Positions 11,546-22,636 of a stretch of DNA of 64,000 nucleotides are shown piece after piece (position 1 is the stretch's first letter; every line of letters starts with the position of its first letter). The stretch comes from Meconema thalassinum (lineage: Eukaryota > Arthropoda > Insecta > Orthoptera > Tettigoniidae). The stretch lies in assembly GCA_946902985.2 (NCBI GenBank), contig OX336397.1, forward strand, positions 191,646,813-191,710,812, read 5' to 3'. The position numbers and the translations under genes were made by a program. The notes under the pieces are model-generated. The model saw only the letters and a program-made list of their open reading frames with translations, ran no database searches and was not told the origin of the DNA.

Positions 11546-13409
11546 TGGGACGTGTACGGGGAGCGTGGATGGGCCAACTTACCTGTATTCAGGGGTCCGG
11601 GTCACCTCCGCAGCAAAATCACCTCCAGATGACAAGTCCCAACAGAAGAGCACAAAGGAGAGGAAGGAAGATGGAGAAGGGGACAACACACACAGGCTAT
11701 CGTACAGACACCCCCCAAAAACCAAGGGAACTGCCGTCGGTGAAATAATGTCACAACAAAAGATAAAAAAAATTAAGAATAAAAGGTTTAATATTAAAAA
11801 TTTAAAGGAGGACCTTCACCAGAAACGGAACATGCATCAACCAACACAAATTTACCAAGAAGGCCAGATAGCGCCTAACATGCTTGCTTGCAAAGCCAAG
11901 AAGAGAAAAGACTTAATTTAAAAAATAAAAAAAATATTAAACAGCCCAAAGTTTAAAATAAAAATTACATGCATATCACAATGAGAAAGGGCTTGATAAT
12001 TTGCAAGGGAATGCAATAACGATCCGGCATGCAGATGTTCAGGCCACGCCAAAAAAAAAAGAATTGAAATTAAATTTAAAAAATATTAAATGGGATAGAA
12101 AATAAATAAATGATATGCACGACGGCGGAAAACACAAGGACATTTACCAAAAATCACAAAATTAACATCAACAAGATTACATTTAAAAAAAATATATTAA
12201 GCTAACACACAACACGTTTGCTTTTTGAGGCCGGCGCCAATGGACTGACAACGAGACCATAATGCACCACGGCAAAGCAACAGACATGGCCACACGAAAC
12301 ATGCCTGATCGAAATTACGGCAAACAATTAATAAAATAAATTTTAACATCAGCGTAAGGAAATGAACGGCGGAAAACAATTAAGTCTAAATGCTATCACA
12401 ATAGTAAAGGGCACGGATCATGAATAAATTAATTTGAATACAATATCAATCATAAGATTGGCAAAAGAAAATAAATAATAACTTAAACGTGAAATAAACT
12501 AGAAATGTGTCTCCAGGAGGTACGAAGAAAGATAACAAGGTTCAAATAAATCAGGAAATGTGATTAAAACAGAAATAAAATTAGGCCTATAAAACAAAAC
12601 ACAACAGAAGATCAACATTCATACACGGCCAAAATAGGAGCTCCCAAAATAAAATAATTAGATAAATTAAATTAAAAAAACGTACCTTAAAACTTCACAG
12701 CGGAGACACAATGAAAACAAAAAAAACTAACACATTTTAAATAAATAAAATATGGCAGTAATTGCCCGGAAGAAGCCTGCCCAACACATGCTTTGTTTTG
12801 GTCAACAGCGTAGGTCCGCATCGAGATGTGATCATATTTCACACGTTCACTTCACGGCGAAACGATGAAATTCACAGCCTGAAGAGAACAGGCAATTCCT
12901 TTTTCTCTTGAATACACATATTTCGTAGAGAATGGGGGCCAAAGCCCCCATTAGCGGAGACACCTTTCACGACCAGTCGGCTAGATGTGTTTACTTCACG
13001 ATGGCTAATGGACTCCACAAAATGGCGGAGAATTTTTTCGTGTCAAATCCGAACTGTATACATGTAAATAATATTGTCCAATCACGGAGTGACACCTCAA
13101 AACAACAATGTCATAAATAAGTACATAATTTGGCGGTATCATGAATACACTAGCATTTGTTTGATGACGAAGAATGTAATTGTCTTTCAATTATGTCATG
13201 CGTATAAAGAATTTTATAAGGCGCAGCCCACACTACATATCGGAGAGAAACAGGAACCACGTGCAGACTTTACAAGGTCCGACTGGCGCTACCATCTCGT
13301 GTTCAAAATGGGAAGCAAGTCAACAGGCGGTCGTTTCAAATGTCGAGATGTTACGATCCAAGGGTATATACATGTTTGAAAGCGTAGGGACGTGCCCTTG
13401 CACGTATCA
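11546..13409 (-). repeat. 3' LTR of the Gypsy element
   Basis: Plus-strand sequence starts TGGGACGTGTACGGGGAGCG and ends TTGCACGTATCA. Nearly identical to 19,441-21,304. Because the element reads on the minus strand, this left copy is the 3' LTR. Confidence 0.92.
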
Positions 13410-13424
13410 GTCTCCCTCCCTTAA
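13410..13424 (-). other. Polypurine tract candidate
   Basis: Directly upstream of the 3' LTR the minus strand reads AAGGGAGGGAGAC, a purine-rich tract in the expected place for plus-strand priming. Confidence 0.65.
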
Positions 13425-14299
13425 GTGTGAACACGGTTCACGAATATGCCTAGGCATAGACAGTACTCCTTAACTTGTCGATTCACCAGAGATGTTTCCC
13501 GAAGATAATGTTCACCTGTTAACTCCAATTGATGGATGAAACCGCATCGTTTTGGTTAGGAAGAATGCAGGGTCAGATTATCAGTGATGGGATAATTGAT
13601 CACCTCGCAAACCACTTAGTCAACAGCATCACTGTGTCCAAAAATCTTCAGAAACGCAGAACACCAGCACCAGCAGTGCTTTCAGAGTCCGAGACACGTT
13701 AGATACATTTTCAACAAGTCCACTGTAGGTCGTTTTAGACGAAGTAGGAGGAAGCAATGTGCAAGATAAGATTCGACGCGTGGGCAGCCATTTACAAAAA
13801 CATAAGTTAATCTAATTTCAAAAAAGGTTTACAGAATTACTAATTCTTACTACATTTTACAAAGGGAAACAAGGTTGAATTTAAATGAAGAAAATTTTTG
13901 ACCATGCCCTAGATCCGTGCTTACAAAATTTCATTAACAAGTTTACCTTTTTACAGATTCGAAGTACATTACAAGATTACATGAGTTAGACGACTATACA
14001 TTTAGAAGGAACTACGGTAGAGAAATGACCACTAAAATTCCCAAAGGGAACAGGAATACAAGGTTACCATGAGTTAGGTCTCCCACCGAGCCCACTTTAC
14101 ATGTTAGCATCTCCTATGAAACATCAAAGTTAGGTACACTTTTACAATTTACCATTACAATGGGAACTTCCCAACATTTACATTTTGTATCCCATCAGAG
14201 TTTGCATATCCAGTTCAAAATTCCAGAAGGAACAGATGCCTGAAGGCTTCAATGAAGGTTAGGGATACTCTACATTATACAAAATTTGTTTTACAAAAT
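13425..14299 (-). other. Gypsy 3' internal non-coding region
   Basis: Between the end of pol and the 3' LTR. No frame of useful length and no env-like signal/transmembrane pattern seen. Confidence 0.6.
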
Positions 14300-14809
14300 T
14301 CACGGTAGCATTTCCTCATTAGACACCTCTCCACCTCGCTTAATGTGTGATAGATGCAATCTAGAAATTTTGTTGGCCTTAGGGTTTCGAACAAGAAGAG
14401 TAACAGGAGTCAAGAATGCCTCTACATAGCATGGGCCTTTAAAACGAGGGGTTAACTTGCTTGAAACTAGATTACTGACGCCCTTGGGCTCGAAATTGCG
14501 GACGTACACAACATCACCAATTTCCAAATCAGCTGGCTTGCGACAGGCATTGTGTCGCCTGGCAAGTTGGTCATGGGACACCTTAATATTCTCTCTAGCC
14601 TTGTCGAATTTCGCCCTCATATCCTCGGGCGTGAAACTGTCAGGAAAGAGATCGTGCAGGTTCCACAGGTTGGACAACGGAGAATTAGCCATAAAGGAAA
14701 ACATTAACGAAAAAGTAGTGGCTTGCGTGCTCTCATGCGGTGTTGAAAGCAAAATTGAGCCAATGCAAATTAGAATCCCACTTGGAATGGTCGTCGTGGT
14801 GGAAAGCAA
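14300..14809 (-). pseudogene. pol: Gypsy integrase C-terminal fragment
   Basis: Continuation of pol after the frame break near 14,815. It contains the end of the catalytic core (HEST motif), a basic helical segment (KFDKARENIKVSHDQLARRH) and a chromodomain-region-like GDVVYVRNF...LTPRFKGPCYV block typical of Ty3/Gypsy integrase tails. There is no independent start; it is a piece of the same polyprotein separated by a small deletion. Confidence 0.85.
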
Positions 14810-17670
14810 TCAGAGCAGAACGGAGACGGGTTAGGAAAATAGGGAGTGGTGGTTACGTGCGAAATAGCATAATCAAACAAGAATTGACGGAATTGATGAG
14901 ATACAAAGCACTTGGCATTATCTGACACCAGATACTGACACGGCCCAAAAGACGAGAAGATGGAATTAAGACACTTTATGACGGAACTGGTCGTAGCCTG
15001 TCTGGTGGGGAAAATCCAACTAAACCGGGTGAAACCATCAGTGCAAACAAGCGCAAATTGGTTTCCCCGACCAGAGCGAGGGAACGGTCCAACATGGTCG
15101 ATAAAAAGCCTCTCCATGGGTCTAGATGCCGGTTCAGATGACAACAGGCCAACCTTAGTAGAAACCGGAGGTTTGCTAATACTGCATGCAGCACAATTCC
15201 TAATGAGCCTCCTGATGTCGCCATCCATACCTTGCCAAATGAAAAACTGTCTGATTTTAGCTCGGGTCTTGAATACTGCTAGGTGGCCACCAATAGGAGA
15301 TTCATGATAGTAACGAAAGATTTCCGGAATGAGGACCGACGGGAGCACAATTTTAGGTAGGCGGTCATGACGAGACGAACAACACAATACACCGTCCTTC
15401 AGAGAGTAGGGCTTGATCACTTCACCAGAATTGATTCGGTCAATAAGGCTAGATAAGGAGGGGTCTTCCTTCTGGAATCGTCTCACATCCTCAAAAAGCA
15501 CAGGGGAATTGCTAAGAACGGCATTGACACAATTTACAGTAGATACAAGGTTTACGGGTTCGCATTCCTGAACATCCTCTTCAGCTGTTTCCTCGTACAT
15601 GCGGCTTAAAGAATCAGCTACCGCATTTTCAGACCCACGAATATGTTGGACAGTGAACTGGAACGACAGAATTCTAGTTGCCCACCTAGCAATTCTACCA
15701 GTTTTGCGGGGTTTCCCTAAGACCCAGCTCAAGGCTTGGTTATCGGTCTCAAGGAGAAACTTGGTGTGCTCAAGATACATACGGAATTTTTCTAGAGCGA
15801 ACAACACAGCTAAACCCACAAGTTCGTAAATGGAATACTTCCTCTCTGCGTCCGTTAAGGTACGAGAGGCGTATGCAATGGGTTGCCTACCCAGATCAGA
15901 TTCCTGCATTAGAACACAACCAACACCACGACCAGACGCATCAGTCTGCACAATGAACTGCTTCCCAAAATCCGGAATGGCTAACACAGGGGCGTTAGAG
16001 AGCGCAAGCTTAAGATCTTCGAAGGCTGCTTGCTGAGAGGGACCCCACTCGAACTTCACAGCCTTTTTGCGTAATTGATTTAGAGGAGCAGCACGGTCGG
16101 CAAAGTTACTGATAAACTTACGGAAGAAGTTCACCATTCCAATGTAACGAGCAAGACCCTTGGCGTTTTTGGGTGGTTTAAAATCTCTGACGGCCTGCGT
16201 ACGAGACTGGTCCACTGAGATACCAGATTCAGAAACAATATGACCCAAGAAGGAAATTTTGGGCTTGGCAAAGGAAACCTTGGACAATTTGACGGTAAGT
16301 CCCGCGTCACGCAACCGATCAAGAACAATTTTCAGATGATCAACGTGTTCCTCGAAGGACTCGGAATAGATCACCACATCGTCAAGGTAGTGGTACACAA
16401 ACTTGAATTTAATTTCTGAAAATACCTTGTCCAGAAGTCTACTCAACACAGCGGCTCCGGTGGATAGGCCAAACGGGACACGGGCATACTCAAACAGGTT
16501 CCAGTCAGTGGAAAAAGCAGTAACATGCCTGGATTCAGGAGAGAGGGGAATTTGGAAGTTGGAAGAATTTAAATCGAGGATCGTGAACACCTTCGCGTTG
16601 CGAAACCAACTAAAACATGTGTGAAGGTCCGGCAAAGGAATGGACTGCAAAACAACTTTTTGATTAAGAGCCCTATAGTCGACCACCGGCCGAAAACCAC
16701 CGTTAGGTTTTGGCACAAGAAATACAGGGGATGAGTAGGCAGAGATAGAGGGTTGGATTACACCTTCTTCTAACATCTTATCGATAATCTTACGAAGTTC
16801 AGCCATCTTGGGCGGGGCAAGGCGATACGGGCTGGAACGCACCGGCACAGAATCGGTTAGCTCAATCTTGTACTCCATCAAATGGGTTACACCAAGCTTG
16901 TCAGTAAATACATCGCCATACTCCTGACATAATCTCTTTATGGCATCCTTTTGAAGACTCGTTAAATTTTCCAGATCGAGATCCTCAATAGTCATAGGTT
17001 CACTAACAGAAATGACAGCATGAGAAGATAAAACCGGGTTAAAAGATAATTTACTCAGTGGATTAAACTTAAACCATAAGTTGCGAGCACCAAAATCAAG
17101 AAGCATACCAACGTGTGACATGAAATTAGCTCCAATGACCACAGCACAAGAAAGATTTCTGGCAACCAAAAATTTAAATTTCCAAGAAAAATTTAGAATA
17201 TGAATTTTGACTGTCATACTACCCAAAATATTTAAGTTTGAACAATTTGCCGAAATAAAAGATTCATTGTTAGGCTCTAAATCAGGAAATTTGCAAACAC
17301 TCTTCATAGATAAAAACCAGTCCTCGCTTATAAAGGATGCGACACTACCAGAATCAAGCAACGCAGAAACGGGCTCGTCATTAACACAAATTTCAATAAA
17401 CGGGGATATTCCTTTAGCCACAGGAGACATTCCAAAATCATTACTCACTCTAACACGATTACAAGTAGGTGACGAGGACACCCGCACCATAGGATTCACA
17501 CAACGTTTAGAATTAGGCTGACTTGCCACGCCATTGCTCACCGACAGGTTAGGTAGGTCAGCGACATAAGCAGAATTAGCACGTGATGAATTAGTTTTCA
17601 TAGAGTTATCAAGACTATCATTGGTAGGGCGACCAGAAACTTCACAGGGTTTTCCCAAATTCTTACACAC
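14770..17670 (-). pseudogene. pol: Gypsy Pol: protease, RT, RNase H, integrase (3' broken)
   Basis: A 966-codon frame. The aspartic protease has LLDSGS (D106); the reverse transcriptase has YLDD at about 428-431 and motif VVDYRALN at about 330; RNase H begins QTDASGRGVG at about 575; the integrase zinc-binding domain has H789, H796, C826 and C829. The integrase core keeps its first two acidic residues (IDHVGPF, D858; VSDNAKCF, D917). Immediately after YFPNPS (about 947) the frame shifts: the next frame, from RSALIAFHH onward, continues the integrase. The few residues in between, including the third catalytic residue (glutamate), are missing. Protease, RT and RNase H look intact, integrase does not. 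Confidence 0.9.
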
Positions 17671-17718
17671 AGAAATATCCTTGGAAGTAACACCCGAATT
17701 GGTCTCCTCAACGTTCCG

Positions 17719-18810
17719 TCATTGCCGATACACAGCCTGGTTACTCGGACACACCTTCTTGACATGTCCCACTCCACCGCACGAGTGGCACTTAATATTA
17801 GGTCGAGGATGAAACATAACCTTAGGTGGGGGACGATACATCAAGGAAGGAGGGGGACAAGACATCAAGGAAGGAGGAGGAATATTAGCTACACGAAGGG
17901 AATCAGCATGCTTCACAGCCATAGCCTCTATAACGACCTGTTTCAGCTTGACGAATGACGAAGGCCTGGTACACATAGTCATGTATGACCTATATTGAGG
18001 CGAAAACCCATTCACAATTGATGACACCAACTGTCGCTCTGTTAAAGGGGATGCAAAAACCTGGGCATACACCTTAATGTCGCAGACATAGTCGCTAAGG
18101 GACTCGTCCAGCCTTTGGACACGATAAAGGAACTTATGCTCGAGAGCACTTAGGGCGCTCGCAGGGACAAAAAACCACAACACTTCCCTAATAAACATGG
18201 CTAAGGACATGCGGAGGTGGATAGCTTCAACAAGCTTATCGCGCAGCATACCGGATGCAACAGGATACAAAAGTTGGAAAATCTGAACTTCCGACATCCC
18301 AAAAATCGAGGCATGGTTACCCAACTCGACCACTTGCTTTAAAAATTGTACCACTTGGGTAACGTCATCAAGGTTGAAATGCTTTAATTTAGTTAAGAAA
18401 CCAGAAATAGGATGAGGAATCGACCCATAATTAACGGTAGGTGAGATCGTAGCATTAGGAATAGAGACATTGTTACCAGGGTAGCCCGCTCGCACACCCT
18501 CTACAGGCGACAAAACATTTATATTACTAGAGAAAGAACTGGGATGCAATGGGTCGGCAGGACCCAGGAAATCATTAGGTGACCTAACATGAGAAGAATG
18601 ACCGTATGCAGGATTAAGTGGTATGGACGAGCCAGCGCCAGGCAACAAAGGGGCAGGCAAACTACTACTGGTAATCGATCCCAAAACCTCAGACCAAGTA
18701 AACAGAGGTGATTCACGTTCAACCCCAGAAGAACTCTCCAAATTCACAAGGTTATCGCTTAAGTCAATTAAATTGAAAACACTATTGTTTTCGGCCATTT
18801 TGGAAAACAC
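17719..18810 (-). CDS. gag: Gypsy Gag (capsid/nucleocapsid)
   Basis: An uninterrupted 363-codon frame. The first in-frame ATG gives MFSKMAENN; the internal start at MAENN is equally plausible. The middle (about 130-300) resembles a retrotransposon capsid region (LKHFNLDDVTQVVQFLKQ, then RVQRLDESLSDYVCDIKVYA). The C-terminus has one CCHC zinc knuckle (CHSCGGVGHVKKVC, C-x2-C-x4-H-x4-C) after a proline-rich stretch, as expected for RNA binding by the nucleocapsid part. It sits just upstream of pol in another frame, with about 50 bases between the gag stop and the first ATG of pol, so pol expression probably needs frameshifting or readthrough. This is the only apparently intact gene in the window. 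Confidence 0.85.
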   Translation of the reverse strand: MFSKMAENNSVFNLIDLSDNLVNLESSSGVERESPLFTWSEVLGSITSSSLPAPLLPGAGSSIPLNPAYGHSSHVRSPNDFLGPADPLHPSSFSSNINVLSPVEGVRAGYPGNNVSIPNATISPTVNYGSIPHPISGFLTKLKHFNLDDVTQVVQFLKQVVELGNHASIFGMSEVQIFQLLYPVASGMLRDKLVEAIHLRMSLAMFIREVLWFFVPASALSALEHKFLYRVQRLDESLSDYVCDIKVYAQVFASPLTERQLVSSIVNGFSPQYRSYMTMCTRPSSFVKLKQVVIEAMAVKHADSLRVANIPPPSLMSCPPPSLMYRPPPKVMFHPRPNIKCHSCGGVGHVKKVCPSNQAVYRQ

Positions 18811-19440
18811 AGAATGCAGACAGCCAAAATAGAAGGAAACAAAATTTCAGGAATTACAAGGACAGTTTACACTTTTACAACAGTACCACAACCAGCAATT
18901 ACCATCACCAAAGATTAGGCTGACACTCAAACACAGCCACCCTACTACACCAAATCATGCACCATGCTGTCCAGAACTGCACACGTCACCACCCGCTTGG
19001 CTCGAGAACAGAAAGCTAAATTACAAAAATAGGCACAAACCATCAGGCTACCAGCTTCCGACGGGGCTCCAGGATGTCTTCACACGCAGCATATAGGCTA
19101 TCAGAACATTAAGAAATCCCATTTCCCATGCCAAGAACACATGTCAGTCACTCACCGGGCTTCATCTTCATTGGGGATGTTGCACACCAACAGGGTAAAA
19201 TACAGGAGTAAACGCCTCGTTTAGAACAGGTTACATACAGCATACCACATGGATATCCAGAGGCAAACATGAAACACAACAAACGACGAGGATTAGCTTT
19301 ACACAACATCAAGTGCACTGGCCTGACAAAATCCCACCGACAACCGACACATCAGCATTAGAGGGGTCCATAAAACAGCCCGTGGGTACCGGGGAGGGGA
19401 TAGTTACGGAAGTGAACTCGAGCAGGATCTGCTACCAGAA
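18811..19440 (-). other. Gypsy 5' untranslated leader
   Basis: About 0.6 kb between the 5' LTR and gag, including the primer-binding site. No gene seen; the usual place for packaging signals. Confidence 0.6.
19424..19437 (-). other. Primer-binding site candidate
   Basis: Three bases inside the 5' LTR boundary the minus strand reads TGGTAGCAGATCCTG. The TGG start is what is needed to pair with the CCA end of a tRNA primer. Which tRNA was not determined. Confidence 0.55.
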
Positions 19441-21304
19441 TGGGACGTGTACGGGGAGCGTGGATGGGCCAACTTTCCTGTATTCAGGGGTCCGGGTCAC
19501 CTCCGCAGCAAAATCACCTCCAGATGACAAGTCCCAACAGAAGAGCACAAAGGAGAGGAAGGAAGATGGAGAAGGGGACAACACACACAGGCTATCGTAC
19601 AGACACCCCCCAAAAACCAACGGAACTGCCGTCGGTGAAATAATGTCACAACAAAAGATAAAAAAAATTAAGAATAAAAGGTTTAATATTAAAAATTTAA
19701 AGGAGGACCTTCACCAGAAACGGAACATGCATCAACCAACACAAATTTACCAAGAAGGCCAGATAGCGCCTAACATGCTTGCTTGCAAAGCCAAGAAGAG
19801 AAAAGACTTAATTTAAAAATTAAAAAAATATTAAACAGCCCAAAGGTTAAAATAAAAATTACATGCATATCACAATGAGAAAGGGCTTGATAATTTGCAA
19901 GGGAATGCAATAACGATCCGGCATGCAGATGTTCAGGCCACGCCAAAAAAAAAAGGATTGAAATTAAATTTAAAAAATATTAAATGGGATAGAAAATAAA
20001 TAAATGATATGCACGACGGCGGAAAACACAAGGACATTTACCAAAAATCACAAAATTAACATCAACAAGATTACATTTAAAAAAATATATATTAAGCTAA
20101 CACACAACACATTTGCTTTTTGAGGCCGGCGCCAATGGACTGACAACGAGACCATAATGCACCACGGCAAAGCAACAGACATGGCCACACGAAACATGCC
20201 TGATCGAAATTACGGCAAACAATTAATAAAATAAATTTTAACATCAGCGTAAGGAAATGAACGGCGGAAAACAATTAAGTCTAAATGCTATTACAATAGT
20301 AAAGGGCACGGATCATGAATAAATTAATTTGAATACAATATCAATCATAAGATTGGCAAAAGAAAATAAATAATAACTTAAACGTGAAATAAACTAGAAA
20401 TGTGTCTCCAGGAGGTACGAAGAAAGATAACAAGGTTCAAATAAATCAGGAAACGTAATTAAAACAGAAATAAAATTAGGCCTATAAAACAAAACACAAC
20501 AGAAGATCAACATTCATACACGGCCAAAATAGGAGCTCCCAAAATAAAATAATTAGATAAATTAAATTAAAAAAACGTACCTTAAAACTTCACAGCGGAG
20601 ACACAATGAAAACAAAAAAAACTAACACATTTTAAATAATTAAAATATGGCACTAATTGCCCGGAAGAAGCCTGCCCAGCACATGCTTTGTTTTGGTCAA
20701 CAGCGTAGGTCCGCATCGAGATGTGATCATATTTCACACGTTCACTTCACGGCGAAACGATGAAATTCACAGCCTGAAGAGAACAGGCAATTCCTTTTTC
20801 TCTTGAATACACATATTTCGTAGAGAATGGGGGCCAAAGCCCCCATTAGCGGAGACACCTTTCACGACCAGTCGGCTAGATGTGTTTACTTCACGATGGC
20901 TAATGGACTCCACAAAATGGCGGAGAATTTTTGCGTGTCAAATCCGAACTGTATACATGTAAATAATATTGTCCAATCACGGAGTGACACCTCAAAACAA
21001 CAATGTCATAAATAAGTATATAATTTGGCGGTATCATGAATACACTAGCATTTGTTTGATGACGAAGAATGTAATTGTCTTTCAATTATGTCATGCGTAT
21101 AAAGAGTTTTATAAGGCGCAGCCCACACTACCTATCGGAGAGAAACAGGAACCACGTGCAGACTTTACAAGGTCCGACTGGCGCTACCATCTCGTGTTCA
21201 AAATGGGAAGCAAGTCACCAGGCGGTCGTTTCAAATGTCGAGATGTTACGATCCAAGGGTATATACATGTTTGAAAGCGTAGGGACGTGCCCTTGCACGT
21301 ATCA
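19441..21304 (-). repeat. 5' LTR of the Gypsy element
   Basis: Same length and termini as 11,546-13,409, with scattered substitutions. It would contain the promoter driving gag-pol on the minus strand. Open frames inside either LTR occur in both copies only because the LTRs are nearly identical. Confidence 0.92.
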
Positions 21305-21680
21305 TGAATTAAATAAATATAAGATTGGTCTTTTAACAATAATTTAAAAAAAAGTAGTTAGAAATAAGAACTATTAATGGTGAGTGTAAAAATGTTAAGC
21401 TTTAATTTTTTTATCAAAATAATTTAGAAATTCAATAAAATAATTCAGCTCGGCGCTTGAGTTAAATAGGTTTAATCCTCTTCAATACGGAGATTATTAA
21501 CGATTTTTAAAAGGTGCCAACCAGTATTACGATGACATGAAATAACCTCGTTTTATGGGATGGAGAAATTCGGAAATTCGTACAAGAATTTGAGTTGAAA
21601 TGCCCAATATGGATATGTGGCAATTCTAATAAATGTCCAAAACGTTTAGAAGAGAAACTGGGATTCTTGAAATGGAATTA
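21305..21680. other. Residual centre of palindromic element, no gene
   Basis: AT-rich sequence between the Gypsy LTR and the MITE. It does not match the left arm or left centre, so it belongs to the unique centre on the right side. No gene recognised. Confidence 0.4.
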
Positions 21681-21861
21681 CGGTATCAGAAGTTCCACTT
21701 TAAATTTGCCAAACAGTGTTAGGTTATGTATATGCTGATTTAATGCAACCGTCGTGTTGAAAATTCTTCCGTAGTACCGTATGTACTGCATACATTAATT
21801 ATTTATCAAATCAATCATTGATTTGATAAATACTTAATGTAAAGTGGAACTTCTGATACCG
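21681..21861. mobile_element. 181-bp MITE with TA duplication
   Basis: Inverted termini CGGTATCAGAAGTTCCACTT and its complement (AAGTGGAACTTCTGATACCG) flanked by TA on both sides (21,679-21,680 and 21,862-21,863). Short, non-coding, with an internal small palindrome (ATTTATCAAATC...GATTTGATAAAT). TA duplication suggests mobilisation by a Tc1/mariner-type transposase (inference). Confidence 0.75.
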
Positions 21862-21966
21862 TAAATGCTTATTAAGTTGCTCGCCCCATACCTTATACCA
21901 TCCTTCTCCCACTTTTGTTATCAGCTTTACATCAACTCGCTTATCAAAAAGAATTAAAATAACAAC

Positions 21967-22636
21967 TTAAAATCATAAAAGACGAACAAAGAGCGAGAGA
22001 GACTGATCTAGGTAACTCATTGGAATTGTGCCATAAGAAACTAGACGATTGTGTGACATTAATTTCTAACCAGCAGACAGAAATTAAGGAATGTAAAGGA
22101 CAGATTGACACATTAACACAGCAAAATGTCAATCTCAAGGCGAAGCTAAATACCTAGAAAACCGCCTAGGAGAATCTGAGCAGTACACACGTAGGAATAC
22201 GGTGGAAATACACGGTGTCCCGGAAGTTCCTAACGAAAACATTATTGAAACTGTGAAGAAAGTTGGTCAAGCTCTGGATGTGGTCATCACTGAAACAATG
22301 GTAGATGCCTGTCATCGACTGCCTAAGACACCTAATCATCAACACAGTGGCATCATCTTAAAATTCGTTCGGCGGGACGACAAGGAGCGTTTCATGGAGC
22401 GTCGCCGGGTGAAACAGAATCTCTCCACTCGTCACGTCGGTCTTCCTGGGGATAGTGTAATTTTTGTGAACGAAAGTTTATCACCAGAGAAGAGGAAATT
22501 ACTGTCACAAGCTCGGAATATGAGGAGAGAGGAGTATTCTTTCTTGTGGGTAAGAAATGGACACATTAAAATACGCAAATCTGAAGGTTCTCGAGTCATC
22601 GTAATTCGAAATGAGGATGACCTGAACACTCTCTAA
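21967..22636 (+). pseudogene. LINE ORF1 protein (coiled coil plus RRM-like)
   Basis: The first part (about 21,967-22,155) encodes a charged coiled coil (LISNQQTEIKECKGQ...) ending at a TAG. After a shift the frame continues through RRNTVEIHGVPE and an open 144-codon stretch (22,202-22,636) resembling the RNA-binding ORF1p of many animal LINEs (ACHRLPK, IILKFVRRDDKERFM). It would act as a nucleic-acid chaperone in the retrotransposition particle. Broken by a stop/frameshift near 22,155. Confidence 0.7.

Larger units (their letters stand above)
11546..21304 (-). mobile_element. Ty3/Gypsy LTR retrotransposon
   Basis: Two directly repeated 1,864-bp LTRs (11,546-13,409 and 19,441-21,304) bracket gag and pol on the minus strand. 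LTRs begin TG and end CA. Flanks TTAAT (11,541-11,545) and TGAAT (21,305-21,309) look like a 5-bp duplication with one mismatch. The LTRs differ at only about 20 positions by eye (about 99% identity), so the insertion is young relative to its host element. Domain order (protease, RT, RNase H, integrase) is that of Ty3/Gypsy. No env-like frame lies between pol and the 3' LTR. A deletion in the integrase makes this copy non-autonomous. Confidence 0.93.

Noticed and set aside
11545..13473. Several short frames inside the LTR
   Set aside because: Repeated at 19,440-21,347 only because the two LTRs are nearly identical; no protein motif.
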